From Chlamydiales bacterium (GTDB taxonomy: Bacteria; Chlamydiota; Chlamydiia; Chlamydiales; JAACFD01): a DNA stretch of 16,213 nucleotides. A model generated the notes under the pieces. That model worked only from the letters and a program-made list of their open reading frames with translations, ran no database searches and was not told where the DNA came from. Location of the stretch: contig JAACFD010000019.1 of the NCBI GenBank assembly GCA_009937555.1, forward strand, positions 1-16,213, written 5' to 3'. The position numbers and the translations under genes were made by a program. This document shows, piece by piece, positions 1 through 8,020 of this stretch. Position 1 is the first letter of the stretch. Each line of letters begins with the position of its first letter.

Positions 1-1
1 A

Positions 2-664
2 GCTAAGCAGGCAGGTAAAATCTTAAGAGGGTTGTCTCAAGCATTTTACGACTTAGATGCGACCCTGCTAGAAATTAACCCTTTGATTTTAACTAAAGAG
101 GGGAACCTAGAACTTTTAGATACCAAGATGAGCATTGATAACAATGCTTTATTTAGACAGGCTGAAGTTCAAGACTGTTACGATCCAACTCAAAGGCCTA
201 AAAATGAGCAGATAGCTAAAGAGTCAGACTTAGCCTACATTGCACTAGATGGAAATATAGGCTGTATGGTTAATGGGGCAGGCCTTGCTATGTCAACTAT
301 GGATATTATCCAGTATTATGGAGCTTCACCAGCAAACTTTTTAGATGTAGGGGGAGGAGCTTCAAAAGAAAAGGTAAAAGCTGGCTTTGAGATCATTCTA
401 AATGACCCTAAAGTTGAAGGGATTTTAGTTAATATTTTTGGTGGTATTATGGACTGTGCTGTTTTAGCAGAAGGTCTAATTGCTGCTGCTGCCGAGTTAA
501 ATGTTTCTGTACCTTTAGTAGTGCGTATGGAAGGGACTCATGCTGTTGAAGGAAGAGAGTTATTAGCAAACTCTCCAATTAAAATTATACCTGCAGCAAG
601 CTTAGCTGAAGCTGCTGAGAAGATCGTTGCAGCTACAAAAGATGCAGAAGGAGCAAAGAGGTAA
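2..664 (+). CDS. sucC: Succinyl-CoA synthetase (ADP-forming) beta subunit, 5'-truncated by the window edge
   Basis: This is the beta subunit of succinyl-CoA synthetase, which with SucD converts succinyl-CoA and ADP or GDP plus phosphate to succinate and a nucleoside triphosphate in the cytosolic TCA cycle. The reading frame is open from base 2, so the 221 visible residues are the C-terminal part of a protein usually about 390 residues long. The TTG at 32 lies inside the gene and is not the start. Visible family blocks are LLEINPL (the Mg-binding Glu/Asn segment of the ATP-grasp fold), LDTKMSIDNNALFR, ALDGNIGCMVNGAGLAM, ANFLDVGGGA and VNIFGGIMDCA, which closely match the E. coli protein as I remember it. 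The stop lies 2 bp before sucD, so the two subunits are almost certainly co-transcribed. Identification is secure; only the N-terminal nucleotide-binding half is out of view. Confidence 0.97.
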   Translation, partial: AKQAGKILRGLSQAFYDLDATLLEINPLILTKEGNLELLDTKMSIDNNALFRQAEVQDCYDPTQRPKNEQIAKESDLAYIALDGNIGCMVNGAGLAMSTMDIIQYYGASPANFLDVGGGASKEKVKAGFEIILNDPKVEGILVNIFGGIMDCAVLAEGLIAAAAELNVSVPLVVRMEGTHAVEGRELLANSPIKIIPAASLAEAAEKIVAATKDAEGAKR

Positions 665-666
665 GT

Positions 667-1542
667 ATGTCAATTTTAATAAATAAAAAGACAAAAGTAA
701 TTACCCAGGGAATTACAGGGCATTACGGGAAGTTTCATACTCAGCAATGTATGGAGTATGGAACTCAAGTTGTAGCTGGAGTCACTCCAGGAAAAGGTGG
801 ACAAGAGGTCTTAGGGGTTCCTGTGTTTAATACAGTGGATGAAGCATGTAAACAACATCAAGTTGATGCAACTATGATTTTTGTACCTCCTCCTTTTGCT
901 GCAGATGCTATTTTAGAAGCGCTTTATGCTCAAGTTCCTTTAATAGTATGCATAACCGAAGGGATTCCAATTAGGGATATGCTAGAGGTCTCAAGGTATG
1001 TCTCTATGAGTAAGACTTCGCGCCTCGTTGGACCTAACTGCCCAGGTTTAATTACCCCAGATGAATGTAAAATTGGTATTATGCCAGGTTATATCCATAA
1101 GAAAGGGAAGATAGGTATTGTATCACGTTCAGGAACACTTACTTATGAAGCTGTTTGGCAAACTTCTCAATTGGGTCTGGGGCAGTCATCCTGTGTTGGT
1201 ATTGGAGGAGACCCTTTGAATGGGACAAACTTTATCGATGTTTTAAAGAAATTTGAAGAAGATAAAGAGACCGAAGGTATCTTAATGATTGGTGAAATTG
1301 GAGGGCATGCAGAAGAAGATGCTGCAGACTGGATCAAAGCTAATTGCTCCAAGCCTGTAGCTGCATTTATTGCAGGACAAACAGCTCCTCCAGGGAGAAC
1401 TATGGGTCATGCAGGTGCTATTATATCAGGTGGTAAGGGTAGTGCTAAAGGAAAAATAGAAGCTCTTAAAGCTGCAGGTGTTAATGTTGCAGAAACTCCA
1501 GCCCTAATGGGAGAGGCAATGCAGCAAGCTATTAGTGGTTAA
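667..1542 (+). CDS. sucD: Succinyl-CoA synthetase alpha subunit
   Basis: This is the alpha subunit of succinyl-CoA synthetase; it binds CoA and carries the phosphohistidine intermediate. The protein is 291 residues, essentially the family length (289 in E. coli). GITGHYGKFHT (residues 15-25) and GVTPGKGG (38-45) form the N-terminal CoA-binding Rossmann segment. VGPNCPG (121-127) and SRSGTLTYE (153-161) are further ligand-binding loops. TMGHAGAI (245-252) contains the active-site histidine, His248, that is phosphorylated in this family. The ATG at 667 has AGAGG five bases upstream (657-661), inside the end of sucC, so translational coupling with sucC is likely. The downstream M50 protease gene starts only 3 bp after the stop and probably belongs to the same transcript. 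All key residues are present. Confidence 0.98.
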   Translation: MSILINKKTKVITQGITGHYGKFHTQQCMEYGTQVVAGVTPGKGGQEVLGVPVFNTVDEACKQHQVDATMIFVPPPFAADAILEALYAQVPLIVCITEGIPIRDMLEVSRYVSMSKTSRLVGPNCPGLITPDECKIGIMPGYIHKKGKIGIVSRSGTLTYEAVWQTSQLGLGQSSCVGIGGDPLNGTNFIDVLKKFEEDKETEGILMIGEIGGHAEEDAADWIKANCSKPVAAFIAGQTAPPGRTMGHAGAIISGGKGSAKGKIEALKAAGVNVAETPALMGEAMQQAISG

Positions 1543-1545
1543 CTC

Positions 1546-2724
1546 ATGAGATTTTCTGGGCCAATCCCTGTTTATATTTATCCTCATTTTTGGTTAATAG
1601 CTTTTTTGCTAAGCTTTACAATGAATCAGGGAGTATTCTCTGATTCTATATTTTTAGGGTTTATTAGCTGTGCTATATGGGTATTTGTTATTTTATCATC
1701 GCTACTTATCCATGAATTTGGTCATGCTTTGACTGCAAAATACTTTGGCCACCAGGCAAGTATTGAGATAGCTGGTTTTTGGGGAGTTACCAAAAGAAGA
1801 GGAAACAAAATTTCCAAGCTTAAAGAATTTTTTGTTGTCCTTAATGGCCCTCTAGCTAGTTTTTTTCTATACTTAATAAGTGATGGATCTTTAGGGTTCT
1901 TTTCTAATGAGGGAGAATTATTACCTAATATCTTACAAGCTTATGCAAGCATTAACCTATTTTGGACTTTAACCAATTTACTTCCGATCTATCCCTTAGA
2001 CGGTGGGCAATTGATGAAAGTAGGGATAGAGTTTTTCACAGAAGAAAAGGCACTTAGAATAGCTACTTTTCTATCTATGGTTTTTGGGTCGTTGGTGTGC
2101 TTGGTAGCTCTGTTTTATAATGCTCTGCCATTTGCATTAATCTTCTTCTTTTTAACTTTTGAAGCCTATCAAACTTTTCGTGCTAGTAAGGGACTTGTCC
2201 AAGAAGACAACCAAGATTTTTTTCAAAAGCGTCTACAAGAAGCAATGAAAATTTATGAAGAGAAAGACTATTCCTTAGCTAGAGAAAATTTCTCAACCCT
2301 TCGTAAAGACTTGAAATCAGGTAAAATATACCTCTTTGCTTCATACATGTTGGCTAGAATTTATAAAGAAGAAAAAGACTGGGTAGCAGCTCTTGAAGTA
2401 TTAAGAGGGATAGAGCTTTCGCTTGCATATGAAGGGCTAGTTCTTTATCAAGAAGTGCTGTTTGAGCTAAAGTATTATGAAAAAGCGCTTTCTATAGGTC
2501 GTAAAGCGTTTAGGTTATCTCCTATTAAAGAAATTGCCATACTTAATGCATATAGTGCAGCACAACTTCAAAATGTGACAGAAGCTGTTGGATGGCTCCG
2601 GTACTTACACTCATTCTCAGAGATAGACTTTAAGCAGTTACTAAATCATAAAACTTTAGATCCTATCCGAGACAAGCCTGCCTTCTTACGTTTTTTAAAC
2701 GATACTTTCAAAGGGAAGAACTAA
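1546..2724 (+). CDS. M50-family (site-2 protease-type) membrane metalloprotease with C-terminal TPR-like domain
   Basis: This is a polytopic membrane zinc protease of peptidase family M50, which cuts substrates inside or next to the membrane. Hydrophobic segments lie at about residues 10-28, 36-58, 97-112, 130-148 and 172-208. The zinc motif HEFGH is at 56-60 (ligands His56 and His60, catalytic Glu57). The third ligand is Asp152 in NLLPIYPLDGG (144-154). NGPLAS (100-105) matches the conserved NGP/AGP loop. I see no PDZ domain, unlike RseP. Residues from about 225 to 392 are soluble and helical, with spaced A/Y/L patterns (for example YSLARENF, ALEVLRGIELS, YEKALSIGRKAF) that look like tetratricopeptide repeats. 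This is about 390 residues, longer than a minimal M50 core because of that tail. It follows sucD by 3 bp, suggesting co-transcription but no obvious shared function. Its substrate cannot be read from the sequence. Confidence 0.85.
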   Translation: MRFSGPIPVYIYPHFWLIAFLLSFTMNQGVFSDSIFLGFISCAIWVFVILSSLLIHEFGHALTAKYFGHQASIEIAGFWGVTKRRGNKISKLKEFFVVLNGPLASFFLYLISDGSLGFFSNEGELLPNILQAYASINLFWTLTNLLPIYPLDGGQLMKVGIEFFTEEKALRIATFLSMVFGSLVCLVALFYNALPFALIFFFLTFEAYQTFRASKGLVQEDNQDFFQKRLQEAMKIYEEKDYSLARENFSTLRKDLKSGKIYLFASYMLARIYKEEKDWVAALEVLRGIELSLAYEGLVLYQEVLFELKYYEKALSIGRKAFRLSPIKEIAILNAYSAAQLQNVTEAVGWLRYLHSFSEIDFKQLLNHKTLDPIRDKPAFLRFLNDTFKGKN

Positions 2725-2726
2725 TT

Positions 2727-4844
2727 TTAATTAGCCTTTTTAAAAAAGAAAACCTCAAGATCAAGTGAGCCTGGCCCTTGTGGTACTTCTATCTCAATCA
2801 CTTTACCATCCCAGTTAAAAGGAAGCTTCACTCCTTGATGGTAAACAGCATAGGGATGTTTATAGGTAACTAGGAGTATTGTGCCTTTTGCTTTAGCTTT
2901 GATATTAAGCTGAGAAAGGTTCTCTTGGTCTTTCCATTCTGTAGTTTCCATCCAACCATACGGATTAAGTGATTGAGGATTACCTATAACGGCTACGCCA
3001 TTTTTAACAGGGGAAAAAGTAACTATATCCCAGTCATTCCCTTTAATCTTTCTTTGAATCCAATCTTTAACGTTTACTTTACCTAGATAACCTTCTTTAT
3101 AAGAAAATAAGGCATAGATAAGTTCTCCTTCTTCAGCTGTAAGGTCTACATCTTGAGGGCCTATCAAGTAGCCTGTATCTTGCCCTTTCAGGTTAAAAAT
3201 ACCTAGCGTTTTAGAGTCTCCCTGAGAGTTAAAAAGCATAAGAGGCTGGTCTTTTATAGGGTCGAAAAATAGAGAAGAGCGGGTAGGTCTAGCAAAATGA
3301 TCCCACTTAAAAACTTGTCCTTCAGGAAGAGCTATTGCACTAATCAAATGCCTATCAATATGCTCAACAGCGTCATTGATATAAACAGGACCTCCACTTA
3401 TAACTCGAGCAGCAGCTTGGGACCAAGCATCTTTTCTTGAGGTAGAAAAGCTTCCCCAGTCTGGAGTAGCAAGGCTAGCTATAGCAAGAGAACTATAAGC
3501 GCTTTGATATAAGACATGGTGTAAGTTTTGTTGAAGGCCTGATTTAGCAGGGCTTGCTGTTCTGATGACATCTTCTTTATTCGCATAGTATAAGCTAATA
3601 GTATTATGAGCATGGTCTGCTATAAAGCCAGAGTCAAAAGTCTTTTGGTAGCTTTCTTTAAATAAGTCTAAGATAGTCTTGTTGCCAGATACTGGAGGAA
3701 GGTGATTATGAAGTGAACTTAACACCTTAGACATATCTTTAACTAAAAGAAAATCAGCTCCTGCATCTTGTAGAGGAGCATGCAGATGGTGTATAAAACG
3801 TTTATAATCGCTAGGGTGTACTAAACCTTGAGGTAGAAGTTGGTACTCTTTTCCTAAGGAAGAGTGAGGGTCTACGCCTTGAGAGGTTCCAAATATGGAA
3901 TGGCTTACCCCAACAGATTTAACGCCTACCCTTGCTTTAGCTTCATTAACTAATGGTTTAAGGCCCATAAGTAATGAAGTGTTAAAATTTAAGCCTTCCA
4001 GTTGGTTTTGCTCGTTAATTTCTTGCCAAGGAGAGTCTAGGAGGAAAAAGCCAAAAGGGTACTTCTCTTTTTCCATTTCAATTAGGAAGTTTAGGAAATC
4101 TTTATTAGTTAGTGGTGTTTGAAATACTTTTTCTGAACTCCAGCCTAGGTATTCAAGCCACTTTGGTTTTTTATTAACCACTTGCGGTGGAAAAGGAGAG
4201 TGGTTTTTTGCTTGGTTTAATACCTTTTCTATTAAGCGGTATGGGTTAGAGTCAAAGCCTGCAATAGCCAAAGGTATAAGTTGTTCTTGAGCGTAGGAAA
4301 CTCCTGTACTGATATCTGCAAATAACTTATGGGCATCACTTCTTAGCTCAACTAAAGCATCTTTTCCTAAAACAGGAGCTATTGCTCCGTATGTAGAAGG
4401 GTTTTCTTGCCATAAAATTAGTAGCGTTTTTTGAGGTAAATCCTGTGCTTTTTCCCAGAAAAGAGGCCATAAGTAGTTATTGTTTAAAGACTCTAAACGG
4501 TATAAGGCAAGGCCTCTAGTTTTTGGGAAATCAGCAAGAAAAATAGAAGCTTTATTTATGAATAGATGTTGTGGGGAGCTTAATAACCAAGTATTTGGCT
4601 CAAGCCTTTTAATAGAGCAAGAGTTCTCTGTTGAGAAGAAACTACTGTGCTCTAGTGGCATAAATAGCTCTTGATATTTCTTATCGGATACTACAGTAGG
4701 TTTTTTAAGACTCTCTTCTTGGATGTTAAAATTTTTAGATCTCTCTGCAACTGGCCTACTTGTATTAGCTTGAGCAGTGGTAAGTGCTGCAAAGGAAAAT
4801 ACACTAAATACCAGACTTAGTAAGTAAAGCTTGGAGGATTTCAT
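2727..4844 (-). CDS. Secreted raffinose synthase / Sip1 (GH36-like alpha-galactosidase) family protein
   Basis: A 705-residue protein with an N-terminal signal peptide (hydrophobic residues 5-22, likely cleavage after AQA near 24-26), so it should be exported. The body resembles the raffinose synthase/seed imbibition protein (Sip1) family, a GH36-related group of alpha-galactosidases and galactosyltransferases known mainly from plants. Matching blocks are: PKWLEYLGW...F.T.LT (227-246; plants have GWCTWDAFY), FFLLDSPWQEI (266-276; plants have IDDGWQ), VKDMSKVLSSL (368-378; plants have KVDV..LLE.L), PDWGSF (461-466; PDWDMF), ARVISGGPVYINDAVE (479-494), IALPEG (504-509), RPTRSSLFFDP (519-529) and LGIFNLKGQ (547-555). 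The candidate nucleophile is Asp370. The plant acid/base motif RASDDF seems replaced by RTASPA (428-433), so catalysis is uncertain. The gene is separated from htrA by a terminator and converges on the M50 gene with 2 bp between stops. Family assignment is from remembered motifs; enzymatic activity is inference. Confidence 0.75.
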   Translation of the reverse strand: MKSSKLYLLSLVFSVFSFAALTTAQANTSRPVAERSKNFNIQEESLKKPTVVSDKKYQELFMPLEHSSFFSTENSCSIKRLEPNTWLLSSPQHLFINKASIFLADFPKTRGLALYRLESLNNNYLWPLFWEKAQDLPQKTLLILWQENPSTYGAIAPVLGKDALVELRSDAHKLFADISTGVSYAQEQLIPLAIAGFDSNPYRLIEKVLNQAKNHSPFPPQVVNKKPKWLEYLGWSSEKVFQTPLTNKDFLNFLIEMEKEKYPFGFFLLDSPWQEINEQNQLEGLNFNTSLLMGLKPLVNEAKARVGVKSVGVSHSIFGTSQGVDPHSSLGKEYQLLPQGLVHPSDYKRFIHHLHAPLQDAGADFLLVKDMSKVLSSLHNHLPPVSGNKTILDLFKESYQKTFDSGFIADHAHNTISLYYANKEDVIRTASPAKSGLQQNLHHVLYQSAYSSLAIASLATPDWGSFSTSRKDAWSQAAARVISGGPVYINDAVEHIDRHLISAIALPEGQVFKWDHFARPTRSSLFFDPIKDQPLMLFNSQGDSKTLGIFNLKGQDTGYLIGPQDVDLTAEEGELIYALFSYKEGYLGKVNVKDWIQRKIKGNDWDIVTFSPVKNGVAVIGNPQSLNPYGWMETTEWKDQENLSQLNIKAKAKGTILLVTYKHPYAVYHQGVKLPFNWDGKVIEIEVPQGPGSLDLEVFFFKKAN

Positions 4845-4886
4845 AAGAGAGACCTACTGTATAAATTTCTAAAAATTCTTTTATAC
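4845..4886 (-). promoter_or_regulatory. Candidate promoter region for the Sip1-like gene
   Basis: This AT-rich gap lies between the htrA terminator and the Sip1-like start codon, read on the minus strand. TATAAA (4880-4885) directly follows the terminator T-tract and TATACA (4858-4863) lies nearer the start; either could be a -10 box. No convincing -35 box is seen, and the Shine-Dalgarno before the ATG is weak (TAGGTC). A promoter is expected here because the upstream terminator would otherwise leave the gene silent. The exact box is a guess. Confidence 0.3.
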
Positions 4887-4922
4887 AAAAAAAAAGGGCC
4901 TTTTTCCAGAGGAAAAAGACCC
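4887..4922 (-). terminator. Rho-independent terminator downstream of htrA
   Basis: On the minus strand a 12-bp stem (GGGTCTTTTTCC pairing with GGAAAAAGGCCC, with a single G-U wobble) closes on a three-base TCT loop and is followed directly by nine T residues. It begins 19 bp after the htrA stop codon. In the plus-strand sense the wobble becomes a C-A mismatch, and only a weaker, delayed T-rich run follows, so it is oriented to end the leftward htrA transcript. It separates the protease gene run from the Sip1-like gene. Confidence 0.9.
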
Positions 4923-4941
4923 TAAGAGGTTTATTTTTTGT

Positions 4942-6480
4942 TTAGTTAGGTATAGCTAGTAGTACATATCTAACTAGCTGTCCTTGCTGAACGAGTAGTA
5001 AAGCGTCTTTTCCCTTAGGAATTTTCTGTAGCTTTTTATTGAACTCGATAACACCAGAAATAGTTTCTCGGTTTATAGACAGGATTAAATTGCCTGGGCG
5101 CAAACCTTCGTGATCGGCTGGAGAGCCTGGAATCACAGTTTTTATAATGACGCCATTTTCAGTATATCCTAGAGCTTCAGCTATTTCAGGGGTTAAAGAT
5201 TCTACTTCTATACCTATCTTAATAGCCTGACTACTTGGAGAAGTAAGCATATCTTTTTCAGGAGTAGTTCCAATAATTACACTAAACTCCTTCACTTCTC
5301 CATCTCTATCAACTTTAAGTGATACTTCAGAACCTGGCTTCATCATAGAGACATCTAGCCTAAAAGAAGCTAGTGATTCGGCTTTATAACCATTATACTC
5401 TAGTATAATATCTCCTTGCTTAAGACCTGCCTTATCAGCTGGAGTACCTTCTATTACCTGGGTAATAATAGTACCAGCAACTTCTTTAAGCCCGAATTGC
5501 TTTGCGAGATCTGAGTCAATAGGTTGTAGGTTTATTCCCAAATACCCTCTTACAACAGCACCGTTTTCCATTAGCTGGGAAACAACATACTTAACCATAC
5601 TACTTGGTATGGCAAAACCAACACCAGTACCACCATTTACGATGGCGGTATTAATACCAATTACTTCTCCGTCAGCATTTGTAAGCGGTCCTCCAGAGTT
5701 TCCATGGTTGATAGCTGCATCTGTCTGTAAGAAATCATCATAGTCAGTAATTCTTAGGTTATTTCTTCCCTTAGCACTTAATGTTCCTACAGTTACGGAC
5801 GCTTGGAGACCAAAAGGGTTGCCAATAGCTACTACCCATGAACCGACTTGTTGTTCTTCAGCATTGCCCAAAGCAAGAAAAGGAAAGTCTTCTTGGGATT
5901 CAATTTTAATTAGGGCAATATCTGTATGTTGGTCTGTACCAATAATTTCAGCCTGGTACTCTCTTTTATCGTTTAGACGAACAGTAATAATATCTGCATT
6001 TTGTATCACGTGGTTATTAGTTAGGATGTACCCATTAGCACTTATTAAAAAGCCAGACCCCTGGCCAATTACTATACTTTGATTAGGGTCTCTTTCAGGT
6101 CTTGAAGGAGGGGGGACACCAAAAAACTTTCTAAAAAAGTCTTCTTCAAATAAGCGATAAGGGTCTTGCCCTTCAGAGAAGAACTGCTGCCCATTAGCTA
6201 CGTTATGAGGTTTTGCCTCTGTTTCAATAAACACAACAGCAGGAGTCACTGTTTCAGCAACATGTGCAAATCCTCTAGAAGTTTGCTTGAGTATCTCAAC
6301 CTGGCTTGGATCAGTTCTATTGGGTTCAGCTTCTGATTCCATAGGTGCAAAAGAAGGTGCTTCAGCTTTAGTTGAAGCCTCTGTTTCGCCTGATGAGAAT
6401 GAGAAAGAAAATCCACTTAGTGTAAAAATAAACAAAAGACTAATAGAGAGTCTATTGAGTATCTTTATTATTTTATGCAT
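4942..6480 (-). CDS. htrA: HtrA/DegP (Do-type) periplasmic serine protease
   Basis: A 512-residue Do-family serine protease and chaperone of the cell envelope (family S1C), slightly longer than the Chlamydia trachomatis HtrA (about 497 residues). A signal peptide occupies residues 1 to about 30 (basic start, then SISLLFIFTLSGFSF). The trypsin-like domain shows the full triad: His157 in LTNNHVI, Asp187 in HTDIALIKI and Ser262 in GNSGGPL. Two PDZ domains follow, with carboxylate-binding loops RGYLGI (311-316) and KIGIEV (421-426) and the repeated pattern G(T/S)PAD..GL..G (345-356 and 452-463). The ATG at 6480 is supported by GGAGG at 6488-6492, seven bases upstream. It is the last gene of the leftward protease run and is followed by a strong terminator. 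An 86-bp gap to the M20 gene, holding a small inverted repeat, leaves room for its own promoter. Function is secure. Confidence 0.97.
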   Translation of the reverse strand: MHKIIKILNRLSISLLFIFTLSGFSFSFSSGETEASTKAEAPSFAPMESEAEPNRTDPSQVEILKQTSRGFAHVAETVTPAVVFIETEAKPHNVANGQQFFSEGQDPYRLFEEDFFRKFFGVPPPSRPERDPNQSIVIGQGSGFLISANGYILTNNHVIQNADIITVRLNDKREYQAEIIGTDQHTDIALIKIESQEDFPFLALGNAEEQQVGSWVVAIGNPFGLQASVTVGTLSAKGRNNLRITDYDDFLQTDAAINHGNSGGPLTNADGEVIGINTAIVNGGTGVGFAIPSSMVKYVVSQLMENGAVVRGYLGINLQPIDSDLAKQFGLKEVAGTIITQVIEGTPADKAGLKQGDIILEYNGYKAESLASFRLDVSMMKPGSEVSLKVDRDGEVKEFSVIIGTTPEKDMLTSPSSQAIKIGIEVESLTPEIAEALGYTENGVIIKTVIPGSPADHEGLRPGNLILSINRETISGVIEFNKKLQKIPKGKDALLLVQQGQLVRYVLLAIPN

Positions 6481-6498
6481 GCTTATACCTCCATTAGG

Positions 6499-6524
6499 TT
6501 TGCTTGAATTTGGATTAAAGCAAA
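6499..6524 (-). repeat. Short inverted repeat in the htrA leader
   Basis: TTTGCTT (6499-6505) and AAGCAAA (6518-6524) form a perfect 7-bp inverted repeat with a 12-base spacer, a few bases upstream of the htrA Shine-Dalgarno (6488-6492). It could be an RNA hairpin or a small operator. It is not the CIRCE heat-shock operator. In AT-rich DNA a 7-bp match can arise by chance, so confidence in function is low. Confidence 0.3.
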
Positions 6525-6566
6525 GTTTTATGAAGAAATAAATGAAAAAATTTAAATAGCTTAGTT

Positions 6567-7955
6567 TTACGATTTTCCTAGTAGTTCAATAAAGGAAGCT
6601 ATGGTTAAGAACCCTTTCTTAAAGCGGTCTAATGAGAAGTGCTCGTTAGGGGCATGGATAAGGTCAGAATCTAACCCTGTTCCAAAGCCAATAACTTCAG
6701 CACTGGAAGCTTCGCTTAGTTCAACTGCAATTGGGATTGAAGCTCCGCAAAGCACAAAAGAAGCATCTTTATTGAATACTTTAGAGATAGCATCCTTAGA
6801 AGCTTGAGCAACTTTTGTCTTAGGGGAAGTTAAAAAAGCTCCTCCACCAGCAGAGTGTTGAATAACATCAATCTTCATTCCTTCAGGGCAATTTGCTACT
6901 AAAAAGTCAGCTATTTGTTGAGAAGTTCTTTCAGGATCTTGACCTTTCACCAGTCTTGCAGAAATTTTAGCATGTGCTTTAGCTGGAATAACTGTCTTAA
7001 AGCCTTCACCTGTATACCCTCCAGAAATACCATTGATTTCAACAGTTGGGCGGATAGTATTAGACTCAGCAGCAGAAAAATCTTGTTCGCCACCATTAGC
7101 TGTAGTCTCATAAGTTTCTTCATAGCTAGAAACATCAAACTCAAAATCTAGTTCAGCTAACTCTTCTTTTGTTAATTGGTAAAGATCATCATAAAAGCCG
7201 GGTACTTGTACTTCACCATTCTCATCTCTTAACTTAGCTAACATTTCTGTTAGAGCATGAATAGGGTTATAGACAATGCCACCATGAAGACCAGAGTGAA
7301 AATCTACATTAGATCCCGTGAGTTCCACCTCTAATGCAAGAGTTCCACGTATACCTAGAGATATTGCAGGCTTATTTTCGGCAGGAATGATAGTATCTAC
7401 AATAGCTAGGTGATCAGCTTTTAGACGGTCTTTCTTTTCCTCAAGCAGGCTAGATAAAAAAGCGCTTCCTATTTCTTCTTCTCCCTCAATACATATCTTA
7501 ATATTGACAGGGAAGCTTTTGTAGATTTCAAGGTAAGCTTTTAGGGCTGATATACAGTAGGCACATTGTCCTTTATTGTCTTGAGCTCCTCTAGCATATA
7601 CTTTTCCATCTATAAGAGTTGGTTCAAAAGGAGGTGTTTTCCACAGCTCTTCTGGGTCTACTGGTTGTACATCATAGTGGTGATACAGAAGCAAGGTTGG
7701 CTTGTTAGGACCAGCTTCTAAGTTTTCAGCAAAAATGATAGGGTAGCCATTTCCCTCCCATAGTTCGGTTTTGAAGCCGAGGTCTTTAATTTCATTTTCT
7801 AGCCACTTACAGCATTCAATTACATCGTTTTTAAAAGTAGGATCTGTACTAATACTTTTGAATTTTAGTAAGGTGAAGTACTTGTCTAAGATTTCTTTTT
7901 CATTAGTTTGGTAGTACTGTTGTAGTGCTTCTAGTGTATTGTCTGTTTGTACCAT
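6567..7955 (-). CDS. M20-family zinc peptidase (dipeptidase/carboxypeptidase-like)
   Basis: A 462-residue cytosolic co-catalytic zinc peptidase of family M20 (ArgE/DapE/CPG2/CNDP group), which trims dipeptides or removes terminal residues from short peptides. The zinc-site motifs are complete: HYDVQP (His93, Asp95), GAQDNKG (bridging Asp126), EGEEEIGS (157-164; catalytic base Glu160, ligand Glu161), IVDT (Asp187) and LIHAPNEH (His434). The insert at about 200-330, with GIRG and the DFHSGLHGG motif, is the dimerisation (lid) domain of this family. No signal peptide is seen. The ATG at 7955 has AAGAGG six bases upstream (7962-7967). The subfamily resembles the larger M20 dipeptidases rather than DapE, but the preferred substrate cannot be read. 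It sits between the M48 and htrA genes on the same strand; a role in recycling peptides made by neighbouring proteases is inference from position. Confidence 0.92.
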   Translation of the reverse strand: MVQTDNTLEALQQYYQTNEKEILDKYFTLLKFKSISTDPTFKNDVIECCKWLENEIKDLGFKTELWEGNGYPIIFAENLEAGPNKPTLLLYHHYDVQPVDPEELWKTPPFEPTLIDGKVYARGAQDNKGQCAYCISALKAYLEIYKSFPVNIKICIEGEEEIGSAFLSSLLEEKKDRLKADHLAIVDTIIPAENKPAISLGIRGTLALEVELTGSNVDFHSGLHGGIVYNPIHALTEMLAKLRDENGEVQVPGFYDDLYQLTKEELAELDFEFDVSSYEETYETTANGGEQDFSAAESNTIRPTVEINGISGGYTGEGFKTVIPAKAHAKISARLVKGQDPERTSQQIADFLVANCPEGMKIDVIQHSAGGGAFLTSPKTKVAQASKDAISKVFNKDASFVLCGASIPIAVELSEASSAEVIGFGTGLDSDLIHAPNEHFSLDRFKKGFLTIASFIELLGKS

Positions 7956-8020
7956 AGCAGGCCTCTTTTAGCTGTTTTTTGAAAAAGTCTAGGATAAATA
8001 GAAAATTAAAGCAAGCAGGC

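Noticed and set aside
32..34. TTG at 32 as the start of a short SucC protein
   Set aside because: The frame is open upstream to the window edge and the residues there fit the protein, so the gene is simply cut by the edge.
2710..2755. CTAATT/AATTAG hairpin and T/A-rich tract between the convergent M50 and Sip1-like genes as a bidirectional terminator
   Set aside because: The stem is only six A/T-rich pairs with a two-base loop and overlaps coding ends; too weak to call.
3895..4122. Plus-strand frames antisense to the Sip1-like gene, and similar antisense frames in the htrA, M20, M48 and M16 genes
   Set aside because: They lie wholly within well-supported genes, lack ribosome-binding sites and have no recognisable motifs.
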